This document shows positions 6,946 through 13,385 of a stretch of 13,980 bases of DNA, one piece after another; position 1 is the stretch's first letter, and each line of letters begins with the position of its first letter. Below the pieces are notes generated by a model. It was not told the DNA's origin and made no database searches. It saw nothing but the letters and a program-made list of their open reading frames with translations. This DNA is from JBFLVQ01 sp040758525. Its GTDB lineage: Bacteria; Acidobacteriota; Blastocatellia; Chloracidobacteriales; JADJPF01. The position numbers and the translations under genes are program-made. The stretch lies in NCBI GenBank assembly GCA_040758525.1, contig JBFLVQ010000185.1:1-13980 (forward strand), given 5' to 3'.

Positions 6946-8799
6946 AACAGATTGAGCAGCACGATGTTTAGCAAGTAAGCGCTCAACCATAACAAAGTCC
7001 TCGCCGCCACGTATATGTACACCTGGGAAGAGTCGCTTAATATTTGCCATCAATTCAGCCGAGATCTTTACCCCTTCTTCCATGGCATTTTCCAGATCAC
7101 CTTCGCTTAGGCGATTACGTATCCATTCCGGGATACGCGTACCAGGTACTTCATTGTGAAGAAATTCGGCCTGACGAGCACTGCGTAGGGGCAGTAATCC
7201 AATAAGAATAGGGATATTTAGATGTTTCACTTTTTCTGCGAAATGCTCAAGTAACTCTATGTCAAAGACCGGTTGAGTCTGTGCAAAATCTACTCCACTA
7301 TCAATCTTCTCTTGTAATTTTGCCAACTCTAGATCGAGATTAGGCGCAGCCGGATTGACTGATGCGCCAATACGGAAGTTGGTAGGAATAGTGATATCAG
7401 TGCCAGCCAGAGTAAAGCCTTGGTTAAGGCCGTGTAGGATACGTACTAGACCAGCAGAATTTACGTCAAAGACCGATGTTGCCGTAGGTAATTCACCTAC
7501 ACTTGATGGATCACCAGTAAGCGCTAGTATCCAACGTATTCCCAAGGCGGCTGCGCCCATCAATTCTGATTGAATACCGAGTAGGTTACGATCACGACAG
7601 GTGAAATGCAGAACCGCCTCCATAGCTGTCTCGACCTGTACTAGATGGGCAAAGGCGATAGAGGACATACGCACACGCGCCATAGGGTTGTCGGTTACCT
7701 GAATTGCATCTACGCCTAAATTCATCAGTTGTTGCACCTGCTCGATAGATGGTCGGTAGTTAAGTCCGAGTGGTGCATTGATCTCAACCGTAGTGACAAA
7801 CTCACGTCCTAACTTATCAGCCAGCACATTACGTAATTTAGGCTGCGAAACCGCTGATGTTGTGGTTTCTGAACGTGTCACAATCACTTGTGCACGTCGT
7901 CGCCGGGGTGTTTGTCCTGTCACTACTTTTGCCATAGCACGTATATGCTCTGGTGTGGTGCCACAACAGCCCCCAATAATATTGGCGCCTGCTTCAATAA
8001 ATAGGCGTGCATATTCTTGCAGGTAGTCTGGAGAAGTGAGGAATAATTGGCGCTCGCCAACAATCTGTGGCAAACCTGCATTGGGCTGTACACAGACACG
8101 TAACTTGGTAGACTTAAGAAAATCGGCCAGCCGGTCATACATCTGACGTGGACCTAATGTACAGTTTACTCCCACTACATCGGCATCAGCAGCGGCAAGT
8201 GTCTCAAGTGAGCGGCGCAGCTCATCACCGAACTTGGTTAAACCATCTTCAAGAAATGTCATCTGAGCAATGATCGGGCGTGTATCGAGTGTACGCGCGG
8301 CACGTACCGCCTCAAGAGCCTCTAGTAGGCTGGGGTGGGTTTCAATCAATAGTAGATCTACACCAGCTTCATAGAGTACTTCGATCTGTTCCTGGTAGAT
8401 CTCCCCTAGTTCCTTCAGAGTAAGATTACCATAAGGCTTGACTAATGCGCCCAGCGGTCCAACCGAACCAGCAATAAAAATATCGTCACGACCACTTAAC
8501 TTAATGGCTTGCTCAGCTAACCGCACGGCAGCGGCATTGATCTCTTGGACTTGCGATTCCAGGGCATATTTGGCCAATTGTAAACGGTTAGCACGGAAAG
8601 TATTAGTCTCGATAATACGTGCCCCTGCCGCTATGTATTCTAGGTGCAATTTAATTACATTATCTGGATTGGAGAGATTCTGTTCTGCATAGGAGGCAGG
8701 ATTGAGGCCTTGTTCATACCAGATCGTGCTTTTGGCACCATCGCAAAGCAGTACCTCCTTATCTAATGTGGAAAGAAAATCTAATGTGCCTCGCCCCAT
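6940..8799 (-). CDS. Bifunctional homocysteine S-methyltransferase / methylenetetrahydrofolate reductase
   Basis: Two enzymes of methionine/one-carbon metabolism are fused in 619 residues. Residues about 8-295 form the zinc-dependent homocysteine methyltransferase barrel: G-A at 21-22, E-T-N-T-F at 64-68, and zinc ligands Cys213 (N-C-T) and Cys278-Cys279 (G-G-C-C-G-T-T-P). After an Arg-rich linker (about 299-325), residues 330-595 form the flavin-dependent MTHFR barrel with Glu339 (T-V-E-I), L-T-G-D at 427-430 and T-Q-P-V-F-D at 508-513. This arrangement matches Bacillus YitJ-type proteins. No cobalamin-binding domain is present, so the methyl donor may be S-methylmethionine or a methylated folate/corrinoid partner (unresolved). 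The start at 8799 has AAAGG about 10 nt upstream on the minus strand. The gene is monocistronic in view. Confidence 0.95.
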   Translation of the reverse strand: MGRGTLDFLSTLDKEVLLCDGAKSTIWYEQGLNPASYAEQNLSNPDNVIKLHLEYIAAGARIIETNTFRANRLQLAKYALESQVQEINAAAVRLAEQAIKLSGRDDIFIAGSVGPLGALVKPYGNLTLKELGEIYQEQIEVLYEAGVDLLLIETHPSLLEALEAVRAARTLDTRPIIAQMTFLEDGLTKFGDELRRSLETLAAADADVVGVNCTLGPRQMYDRLADFLKSTKLRVCVQPNAGLPQIVGERQLFLTSPDYLQEYARLFIEAGANIIGGCCGTTPEHIRAMAKVVTGQTPRRRRAQVIVTRSETTTSAVSQPKLRNVLADKLGREFVTTVEINAPLGLNYRPSIEQVQQLMNLGVDAIQVTDNPMARVRMSSIAFAHLVQVETAMEAVLHFTCRDRNLLGIQSELMGAAALGIRWILALTGDPSSVGELPTATSVFDVNSAGLVRILHGLNQGFTLAGTDITIPTNFRIGASVNPAAPNLDLELAKLQEKIDSGVDFAQTQPVFDIELLEHFAEKVKHLNIPILIGLLPLRSARQAEFLHNEVPGTRIPEWIRNRLSEGDLENAMEEGVKISAELMANIKRLFPGVHIRGGEDFVMVERLLAKHRAAQSVS

Positions 8800-8847
8800 A
8801 TTGAGTTTGCCTTTTAACTACTTAATTAAGATCGCTGATATTTAAGC

Positions 8848-8881
8848 TAGCGCTGTTATTGTAGAGCCGCTGTTAGCGCTA
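8848..8881. repeat. Inverted repeat TAGCGCT/AGCGCTA around the minus-strand -10
   Basis: TAGCGCT at 8848-8854 and its exact reverse complement AGCGCTA at 8875-8881 flank the -10 element of the candidate minus-strand promoter, with a 20-nt spacer. The direct repeat CGCTGTT occurs in the same stretch at 8851-8857 and 8868-8874, 17 nt apart. The placement suits a dimeric repressor, but no regulator gene is adjacent. Confidence 0.4.
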
Positions 8882-8886
8882 TGCAA
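8858..8886 (-). promoter_or_regulatory. Candidate sigma-70 promoter for the methyltransferase/MTHFR gene
   Basis: On the minus strand, TTGCAT (-35, bases 8881-8886) is followed after exactly 17 nt by TACAAT (-10, bases 8858-8863), a 5 of 6 match. Transcription would begin near 8850, leaving a leader of about 50 nt to the ATG at 8799. No riboswitch-like structure was recognised in that leader. Confidence 0.5.
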
Positions 8887-8927
8887 GCCGTTGGCCGAGA
8901 AACAAGAGTGTGGTAATGAAATAAAAA

Positions 8928-8957
8928 TTGATCTTTCTCCTAATAGTTAGGTAAATT
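8928..8957 (+). promoter_or_regulatory. Candidate promoter for the beta-helical protein gene
   Basis: TTGATC at 8928-8933 (4 of 6 to the -35 consensus) and TAAATT at 8952-8957 (4 of 6 to the -10) are 18 nt apart, ending 44 nt before the ATG at 9002. An alternative -10, TATTAA at 8974-8979, has no clear -35. The match is modest. Confidence 0.35.
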
Positions 8958-8961
8958 AGGA
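8938..8961. repeat. Nested CCTAA/TTAGG inverted repeats over the plus-strand -10
   Basis: TCCTAAT at 8938-8944 is the exact reverse complement of ATTAGGA at 8955-8961 (10-nt spacer). Nested inside, CCTAA at 8939-8943 pairs with TTAGG at 8947-8951 across 3 nt. TTAGG therefore occurs three times counting both strands, covering the spacer and -10 of the candidate plus-strand promoter. It resembles a multi-site operator. Confidence 0.4.
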
Positions 8962-9001
8962 CGACTATTTTGCTATTAAAGTCTGGAAAGGAAACCAATC
9001 C

Positions 9002-10228
9002 ATGTCAACAGAGAAGCCCGATATGCAGCCATTGCTGCTGCCTGAAAGGTCGCAGATTGCCATGACGGATCGCGGTTTTGAGATTATTAATGATGGAGAC
9101 ATTATCGTACGCGCAAAGGTTGCGGTCGGTAGCTTGCGCTCTCTGAATGGCGATATACATCTATTACCACCTCCTGGCGAGAAGCAGACAATCTCTAGTG
9201 TCGAAGCGCCTAATGGTGTAATTAAGATTATTGGTGATGAGTTTGATATTATGGAGATTCGTGCTAAAGAGATCTTCTGTGATATGCGCTCGCTCACCAG
9301 CAAAGTGATCCGTGCAGAAGAATCGATCACGCTTAACCGTGGCCGTCTACAGACAAATGCTATCTCCGGTCGCTCTATACACTTTCATGGCAGCGAATTT
9401 AGTGCTCAACATGTAGGTGCACAAGACGTAATTGAATTCTATGGCGAGAACATACATGGCCAGGTTATCACTGGCAATCAGGTAAAGTTCCAAACTCGCA
9501 ATTTAGTACGCGCTGGCAAGATTATTGCCCATGCAGCCGCTGATATTGAGGCCAAATCGGTTGATATAGACTACCTTTCGGCCCAGTCTGTACGTGTACA
9601 TCCACAGACACAAGGGGTGATTGTCTGTCTAGATGGGGCCGCTCCATCTGAGCCAAACAGTATTATAGGAATGCTTACCCCTGCCACTCTACTAGAGAAG
9701 ATCCCTGCGCTCACTGGACTGATCAAAGAGATGCAAGCAGGACAGACAGATCGTCTGTTAGCACGTGGACTCTCAACTGAGCAGAACCGTGTGGTGCATG
9801 AGAGTGTGAATGCGGAGCAACCACCGGTTGTGAAAGAGAGTGTGCTTGATGAGCAGACTCGTGTTGCCAAGGAGAGTCTGGCAAATAAGCCAGCAGATAA
9901 GGTTATTGATATCTTACCAGAACCTAGTGTGGATGGTACCACTGCTACTGCTAGCAAAACAAGTATACCTTTAGAAAAATCGGTGGAAGAGAGTAGTATT
10001 GCTGAGAAGAACAATATTCTCGAAATAAGCCCACCAACAGCCGCTGAGGCCGTTTCCATAGAGAATGGACCAGCCTTTATCACGCCTGATCAAGAGCCAC
10101 TAGAACTACCGAATTTTACTATTGAGCCGGAACCAATCTTTCCCGAAAATAACTTACTAAACCTGACTAGCGACGGCGCCATTGATTTAGGTTTCGATAT
10201 GAACGTCGAACCACCTGGAGATAAATAG
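9002..10228 (+). CDS. Predicted beta-helical protein, bactofilin/FapA-like, unknown function
   Basis: The 408-residue product has no recognised enzyme motif. Residues about 25-210 alternate short beta-strand patterns with G/N turns (for example NDGDIIV, LNGDIHL, KIIGDEFDI, HVGAQDVIEFYG), as in beta-helical polymerising or scaffold proteins such as bactofilins and the FapA/DUF342 group; the specific family is not certain. Residues about 245-408 are low complexity, acidic and Ser/Pro/Glu-rich, with three 12-residue repeats at 260-295, so the tail is probably disordered. There is no signal peptide or membrane segment, suggesting a cytoplasmic location. The start is well supported: AAAGGA at 8987-8992 lies 9 nt before ATG. 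It is transcribed away from the methyltransferase/MTHFR gene and converges with the small membrane protein gene 11 nt downstream. Confidence 0.75.
   Translation: MSTEKPDMQPLLLPERSQIAMTDRGFEIINDGDIIVRAKVAVGSLRSLNGDIHLLPPPGEKQTISSVEAPNGVIKIIGDEFDIMEIRAKEIFCDMRSLTSKVIRAEESITLNRGRLQTNAISGRSIHFHGSEFSAQHVGAQDVIEFYGENIHGQVITGNQVKFQTRNLVRAGKIIAHAAADIEAKSVDIDYLSAQSVRVHPQTQGVIVCLDGAAPSEPNSIIGMLTPATLLEKIPALTGLIKEMQAGQTDRLLARGLSTEQNRVVHESVNAEQPPVVKESVLDEQTRVAKESLANKPADKVIDILPEPSVDGTTATASKTSIPLEKSVEESSIAEKNNILEISPPTAAEAVSIENGPAFITPDQEPLELPNFTIEPEPIFPENNLLNLTSDGAIDLGFDMNVEPPGDK
9779..9886 (+). repeat. Three 36-bp in-frame repeats (12 residues each)
   Basis: Three adjacent units in the tail of the beta-helical protein each begin E-Q and carry V-V/A-x-E-S-V/L: EQNRVVHESVNA, EQPPVVKESVLD and EQTRVAKESLAN. 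All three start with GAGCA and share GAGAGT near the centre, so the repeat is visible in DNA as well as protein. Confidence 0.75.
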
Positions 10229-10239
10229 TCGTGTCTGTA

Positions 10240-10392
10240 TCAATGGCGTGCTGTGCGGAAAAAATAGTTGAGTACGAAGAGCATCACAGCCAGCATAATC
10301 AGAACAGGGAAGAATATACCAACAAAACTGACCAGCACGCCGACGATTATCAAGGCCGCCAGTATTGCTGCGACAATCCAAACTTTTCTCAT
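10240..10392 (-). CDS. Small membrane protein of 50 residues, unknown function
   Basis: The protein begins M-R-K and is then almost wholly hydrophobic from about residue 4 to 43, with Gly/Phe/Pro (G-I-F-F-P) in the middle, ending F-F-R-T-A-R-H. This fits two closely packed transmembrane helices with positively charged ends at the cytoplasm. Start choice rests on a strong ribosome binding site: GGAGGAG (minus strand, bases 10401-10407) lies 8 nt before this ATG. A start at 10434 would add 14 polar residues and no such site. The gene ends 11 nt from the convergent beta-helical protein gene and diverges from the MoxR module, with 81 nt between starts. I recognise no family. Confidence 0.72.
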   Translation of the reverse strand: MRKVWIVAAILAALIIVGVLVSFVGIFFPVLIMLAVMLFVLNYFFRTARH

Positions 10393-10473
10393 AAGGATTA
10401 CTCCTCCACAGTCTTTCTGATCTGTACTCAGCAAGTGATGTGCCTAGTAGTCTGTTATTAGATCATTGGAGTT

Positions 10474-11223
10474 ATGCGAAGTAATGAGATAGAAGTGTTA
10501 GGGAAATTTTTCGACAGCCTTTTCCGTACAGGTGTGGGGGAATTTGGTAGCGCTTGTCCAACACCAATAGATAAATCTGCACCTGTTAGTAGGTTGCTCG
10601 ATAGTGCTCTACTAGGGCGGATAAAATGGCGTATGGATGAGTTGCCTGGAATCTTTGCACACACTCCTGCACCTATCGATCTAGTGTTCTCTAGGGAATT
10701 GTCACGCCGTTATTATCAATGTTGTTATCTCTCTCAACAGCCTACAGAGCAGGCAATACAGACACTCAAAGAACAGTGTGAGTCAGCCCCTCTATCTATC
10801 AACGAATGGCAAATTGTTGCCGCCGACGCGATCTGTTATGATGGCCCTGAACTGCTTGCACGTATAGAACGTATTGCCACAACAGCAGTTTTTGCTGTTG
10901 AACGTGCACGCCTGCTGAAAGAGTTGAGTATTGTGTTAACTCAACTATTGCAAGCAAGCCCTTTGACGGTTTTGCGTACACTGGCCTATTCAGGTGAATT
11001 TCCTGCTTCGGTTTGGCGAGTGATACTGAGCGATCCTGTCCTGCAACGTGAGGCTACACATCGGCTGGCTTTTAACAGTAATGAGAAATGTGCCAAAATG
11101 GTCACAGAGACATTAAATTATTTAAGTGTATTGGGAGAAAATGAATTTTGTAATTCTGTACGGGCTTGGCAGGCTCGTTACTCTGGTGAGGGAAATAATT
11201 GGACACACAACCGGCAACCATGA
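10474..11223 (+). CDS. Helical protein upstream of a MoxR ATPase, unknown function
   Basis: The 249-residue product is predicted mostly alpha-helical from about residue 70 on, with several Leu/Ala-rich stretches (about 126-175) and eight Cys residues, including an adjacent pair at 83-84, but no clear metal-binding spacing. No enzyme motif, signal peptide or membrane segment was seen. ATG 10474 is the first start after an in-frame TAG at 10459-10461; GGAG at 10468-10471 is only 2 nt away, so initiation may be inefficient or begin at GTG 10495. The 3' end overlaps the ATPase gene by ATGA, so the two are probably translationally coupled and the protein may be a partner or substrate adaptor of the ATPase. 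This role is inferred from context only. Confidence 0.78.
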   Translation: MRSNEIEVLGKFFDSLFRTGVGEFGSACPTPIDKSAPVSRLLDSALLGRIKWRMDELPGIFAHTPAPIDLVFSRELSRRYYQCCYLSQQPTEQAIQTLKEQCESAPLSINEWQIVAADAICYDGPELLARIERIATTAVFAVERARLLKELSIVLTQLLQASPLTVLRTLAYSGEFPASVWRVILSDPVLQREATHRLAFNSNEKCAKMVTETLNYLSVLGENEFCNSVRAWQARYSGEGNNWTHNRQP

Positions 11224-12431
11224 CCGAAATACATATACAAGAGACACTGACTAACTTTGAGAGACAAGTGCTTACGCCACTACGTCAACGTTTTGTAGGT
11301 AAGTCTGAAATAATAGACCTGATCGCGGTGACAGCTATTGCCCAGGAGAATCTACTATTGCTAGGTCCGCCTGGCACTGCTAAATCGGATCTTATTGCAA
11401 CCTTTGCCGCACATCTACAAGGTCAGTACTTTCAGTATCTGCTTACCAAATTCACTGAGCCGAACGAGATCTTTGGCCCGATCGATCTAAACAAATTACG
11501 TGAGGGGATAGTTATTACTAATACCGAGGCGATGCTGCCAGATGCTGAGTTCGCCTTCCTCGATGAAGTCTTTAATGCTAATAGCGCCATTCTCAACAGT
11601 CTACTTACCATTCTTAATGAACGCACATTCCGACGTGGTCGGCAACGTCAGTCGCTTAAACTCTTTGCTGTCTTCGGCGCCTCTAATGCTTTACCAGAAG
11701 ATGAGTCTCTACGCGCACTCTTTGATCGTTTTCTTTTGCGTGTACGTTCGCAGAATGTCGAGCCAACACAACTTCATGCACTCTTTGAGCTTGGTTGGAC
11801 ACTAGAGCGTACACGATTAACTGGTGAATCTTACAATGGTGGGGCTAATGCTAGTGACTTTACAACTGCACAATTGCGTCAACTCTCTCGTGCTGCCACG
11901 ATGATCGATCTAAATCCTATACGTGAGCCTTACCTACAACTGATTACAAAGATTCGCGCGGCTGGTATAGAAGTGACAGATCGCCGTTTAGTAAAATTGC
12001 TGCGCGCAGTTGCCGCGGCTGTGCTCTTGCGTGGTCAGGCTGTCGCTACCGCTGCTGATCTTTGGGTACTACGTTACATATGGAGTGATGAAGATCAGGC
12101 ACAAGTACTTGAAGAGATTGTCCAACAGATGCTTGATGAGTATTTGTCCGCTAATCCTGACGAACCTGTACATAAATTGGCTCGACCATTCAATCCTTAT
12201 GGGCTTGATGAGTTACTGATAGAACTGGATACATTACGTCAGCAGGCCGCTCCCGATAAAATTAATAGTGTGCTTGATGCCGATCTACTGCTAGAGCAAC
12301 TCGACACCTTACTACGCAAGCTAGAATGGTTACAACCACAACCAGACCAACAGACACGCCTGCGTGAAGCATTAGATCAGACTCGCATATTGGCTTCCAA
12401 TGTAGAAGCCATTACTCGTAATCAAATATGA
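11220..12431 (+). CDS. RavA-like MoxR-family AAA+ ATPase
   Basis: MoxR ATPases form hexamers that remodel or activate partner complexes, usually with a vWA protein. Counting from ATG 11220, the sequence has Walker A GPPGTAKS at 49-56, Walker B F-L-D-E at 113-116, sensor 1 Asn in G-A-S-N (about 156) and Arg residues after F-D-R (about 170). The stretch T-K-F-T-E-P-N-E-I-F-G-P closely resembles E. coli RavA, placing it in or near that subgroup. A helical lid and C-terminal region follow. It overlaps both neighbours by ATGA, at 11220-11223 and 12428-12431. An alternative TTG at 11199 has a better ribosome binding site (GAGGGA, 11188-11193) and adds 7 residues. The usual vWA partner (ViaA) is not next to it. 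Confidence 0.93.
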   Translation: MTEIHIQETLTNFERQVLTPLRQRFVGKSEIIDLIAVTAIAQENLLLLGPPGTAKSDLIATFAAHLQGQYFQYLLTKFTEPNEIFGPIDLNKLREGIVITNTEAMLPDAEFAFLDEVFNANSAILNSLLTILNERTFRRGRQRQSLKLFAVFGASNALPEDESLRALFDRFLLRVRSQNVEPTQLHALFELGWTLERTRLTGESYNGGANASDFTTAQLRQLSRAATMIDLNPIREPYLQLITKIRAAGIEVTDRRLVKLLRAVAAAVLLRGQAVATAADLWVLRYIWSDEDQAQVLEEIVQQMLDEYLSANPDEPVHKLARPFNPYGLDELLIELDTLRQQAAPDKINSVLDADLLLEQLDTLLRKLEWLQPQPDQQTRLREALDQTRILASNVEAITRNQI

Positions 12432-13363
12432 ATCCACTGACTTTCCCATTACGTCCTGCTATCAATGTAGAGACGGTTGGGCGTCGGTTTGCACTTATCC
12501 CTTACTCACTGCTCCCTGCGCTTTGTAGTATCTATGATCTAAGTGCGATATATTACACTGCGATCAATTATAAGAATGTTCCTGGTGGTGATGCAACACA
12601 CGTTTTGTTACAGTTGCCTACTTTAGATCGGTCTTGGCAACAATGGTTGAGTGTGCATCAAGAAGCTATTATCTATATTGAACAGACACCCCCTAGAGCA
12701 CAGGCACGTATATTTGTACAAAGTGGATTTTTACCTTGCTTTGTTATTGAAGAGGCAATCACACAGTTACCTGAAGGATCAGCATTATTGCTGCGAGGTC
12801 ATGGTGGACCACATCTGTTGATATCACAATTGAATGGTTGGCGACCGGTAAAAGAGGCACTTAAACCACAACTAGATGTTTCTAAAGAGATAGTGCCATT
12901 GCCAAATATGACATTGCAAGGGCTGATCAAGTTGCGTCTACAACCGCGTGCAGAGCCTGTAAGCAAATATGCTGCGCTAGTAGCGACTGGTACACTAGAG
13001 CGTGCTGCACTGGCTGGTTGGGTTGTACGTGCGCCCGCACCACTACTGGAAATATTGCAACTTTATCGTGACGCTCAGCGTGATATCATCTTTGTTACTG
13101 ATAATGGTCGGCTACCTACTATTGTCTGTGGTCAACTGTTAGTGGAATGGGGCGCGCACAATGGTAGACGGCTCTGCATTCCCCATAATTTCGATCTTAT
13201 CCCACATTTGCCGCCATCATTGGTACTGTCTGCGCTGGGGGTGAGTAGAGATCAATGTGGTGTGCTGCTAATGGAAGATGGTGAGATACGACAGTTGATA
13301 ATTGCAAAAGATCAGATCATACAATTGCAACGTAGCCAGTTTAAGCCATCTACTGCTACTTAA
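12428..13363 (+). CDS. MoxR-associated protein with a bpX-like C-terminal region
   Basis: The 311-residue protein has no signal peptide, membrane segment or catalytic motif. An N-terminal part (about 1-165) contains H-V-L-L-Q-L-P and L-R-G-H-G-G-P-H-L-L. The C-terminal part (about 203-305) has the order L-P-T-I-V-C-G, then R-R-L-C-I-P-H-N-F-D-L-I-P, L-P-P-S, S-A-L-G-V and L-L-M-E-D-G-E-I. This recalls, from memory, the bpX domains of MoxR-vWA-beta-propeller ternary systems; I could not verify it. Start overlaps the ATPase stop by ATGA (12428-12431), so co-expression is likely. The amidohydrolase gene begins 22 nt after its stop. Coupling to the ATPase suggests a partner or regulator role; direct evidence is lacking. 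Confidence 0.8.
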   Translation: MNPLTFPLRPAINVETVGRRFALIPYSLLPALCSIYDLSAIYYTAINYKNVPGGDATHVLLQLPTLDRSWQQWLSVHQEAIIYIEQTPPRAQARIFVQSGFLPCFVIEEAITQLPEGSALLLRGHGGPHLLISQLNGWRPVKEALKPQLDVSKEIVPLPNMTLQGLIKLRLQPRAEPVSKYAALVATGTLERAALAGWVVRAPAPLLEILQLYRDAQRDIIFVTDNGRLPTIVCGQLLVEWGAHNGRRLCIPHNFDLIPHLPPSLVLSALGVSRDQCGVLLMEDGEIRQLIIAKDQIIQLQRSQFKPSTAT

Positions 13364-13385
13364 TTTTTCTCTTTGAGGAAGGACA

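Noticed and set aside
8800..8860. S-adenosylmethionine or cobalamin riboswitch in the methyltransferase/MTHFR leader
   Set aside because: The leader is only about 50 nt, too short, and shows none of the conserved core elements; the CTTAATTAAG palindrome at 8821-8830 is its only structure.
9571..10083. Open 170-codon frame on the minus strand inside the beta-helical protein gene
   Set aside because: It lies wholly antisense to a gene with a strong ribosome binding site, is Ser/Val-rich in a way that mirrors the low-complexity tail, and has no recognisable motif.
10231..10461. Open 76-codon plus-strand frame opposite the small membrane protein
   Set aside because: Its composition (His/Gln/Asp/Tyr-rich) is what the reverse of a hydrophobic gene gives; the minus strand has the ribosome binding site and the coherent membrane segment.
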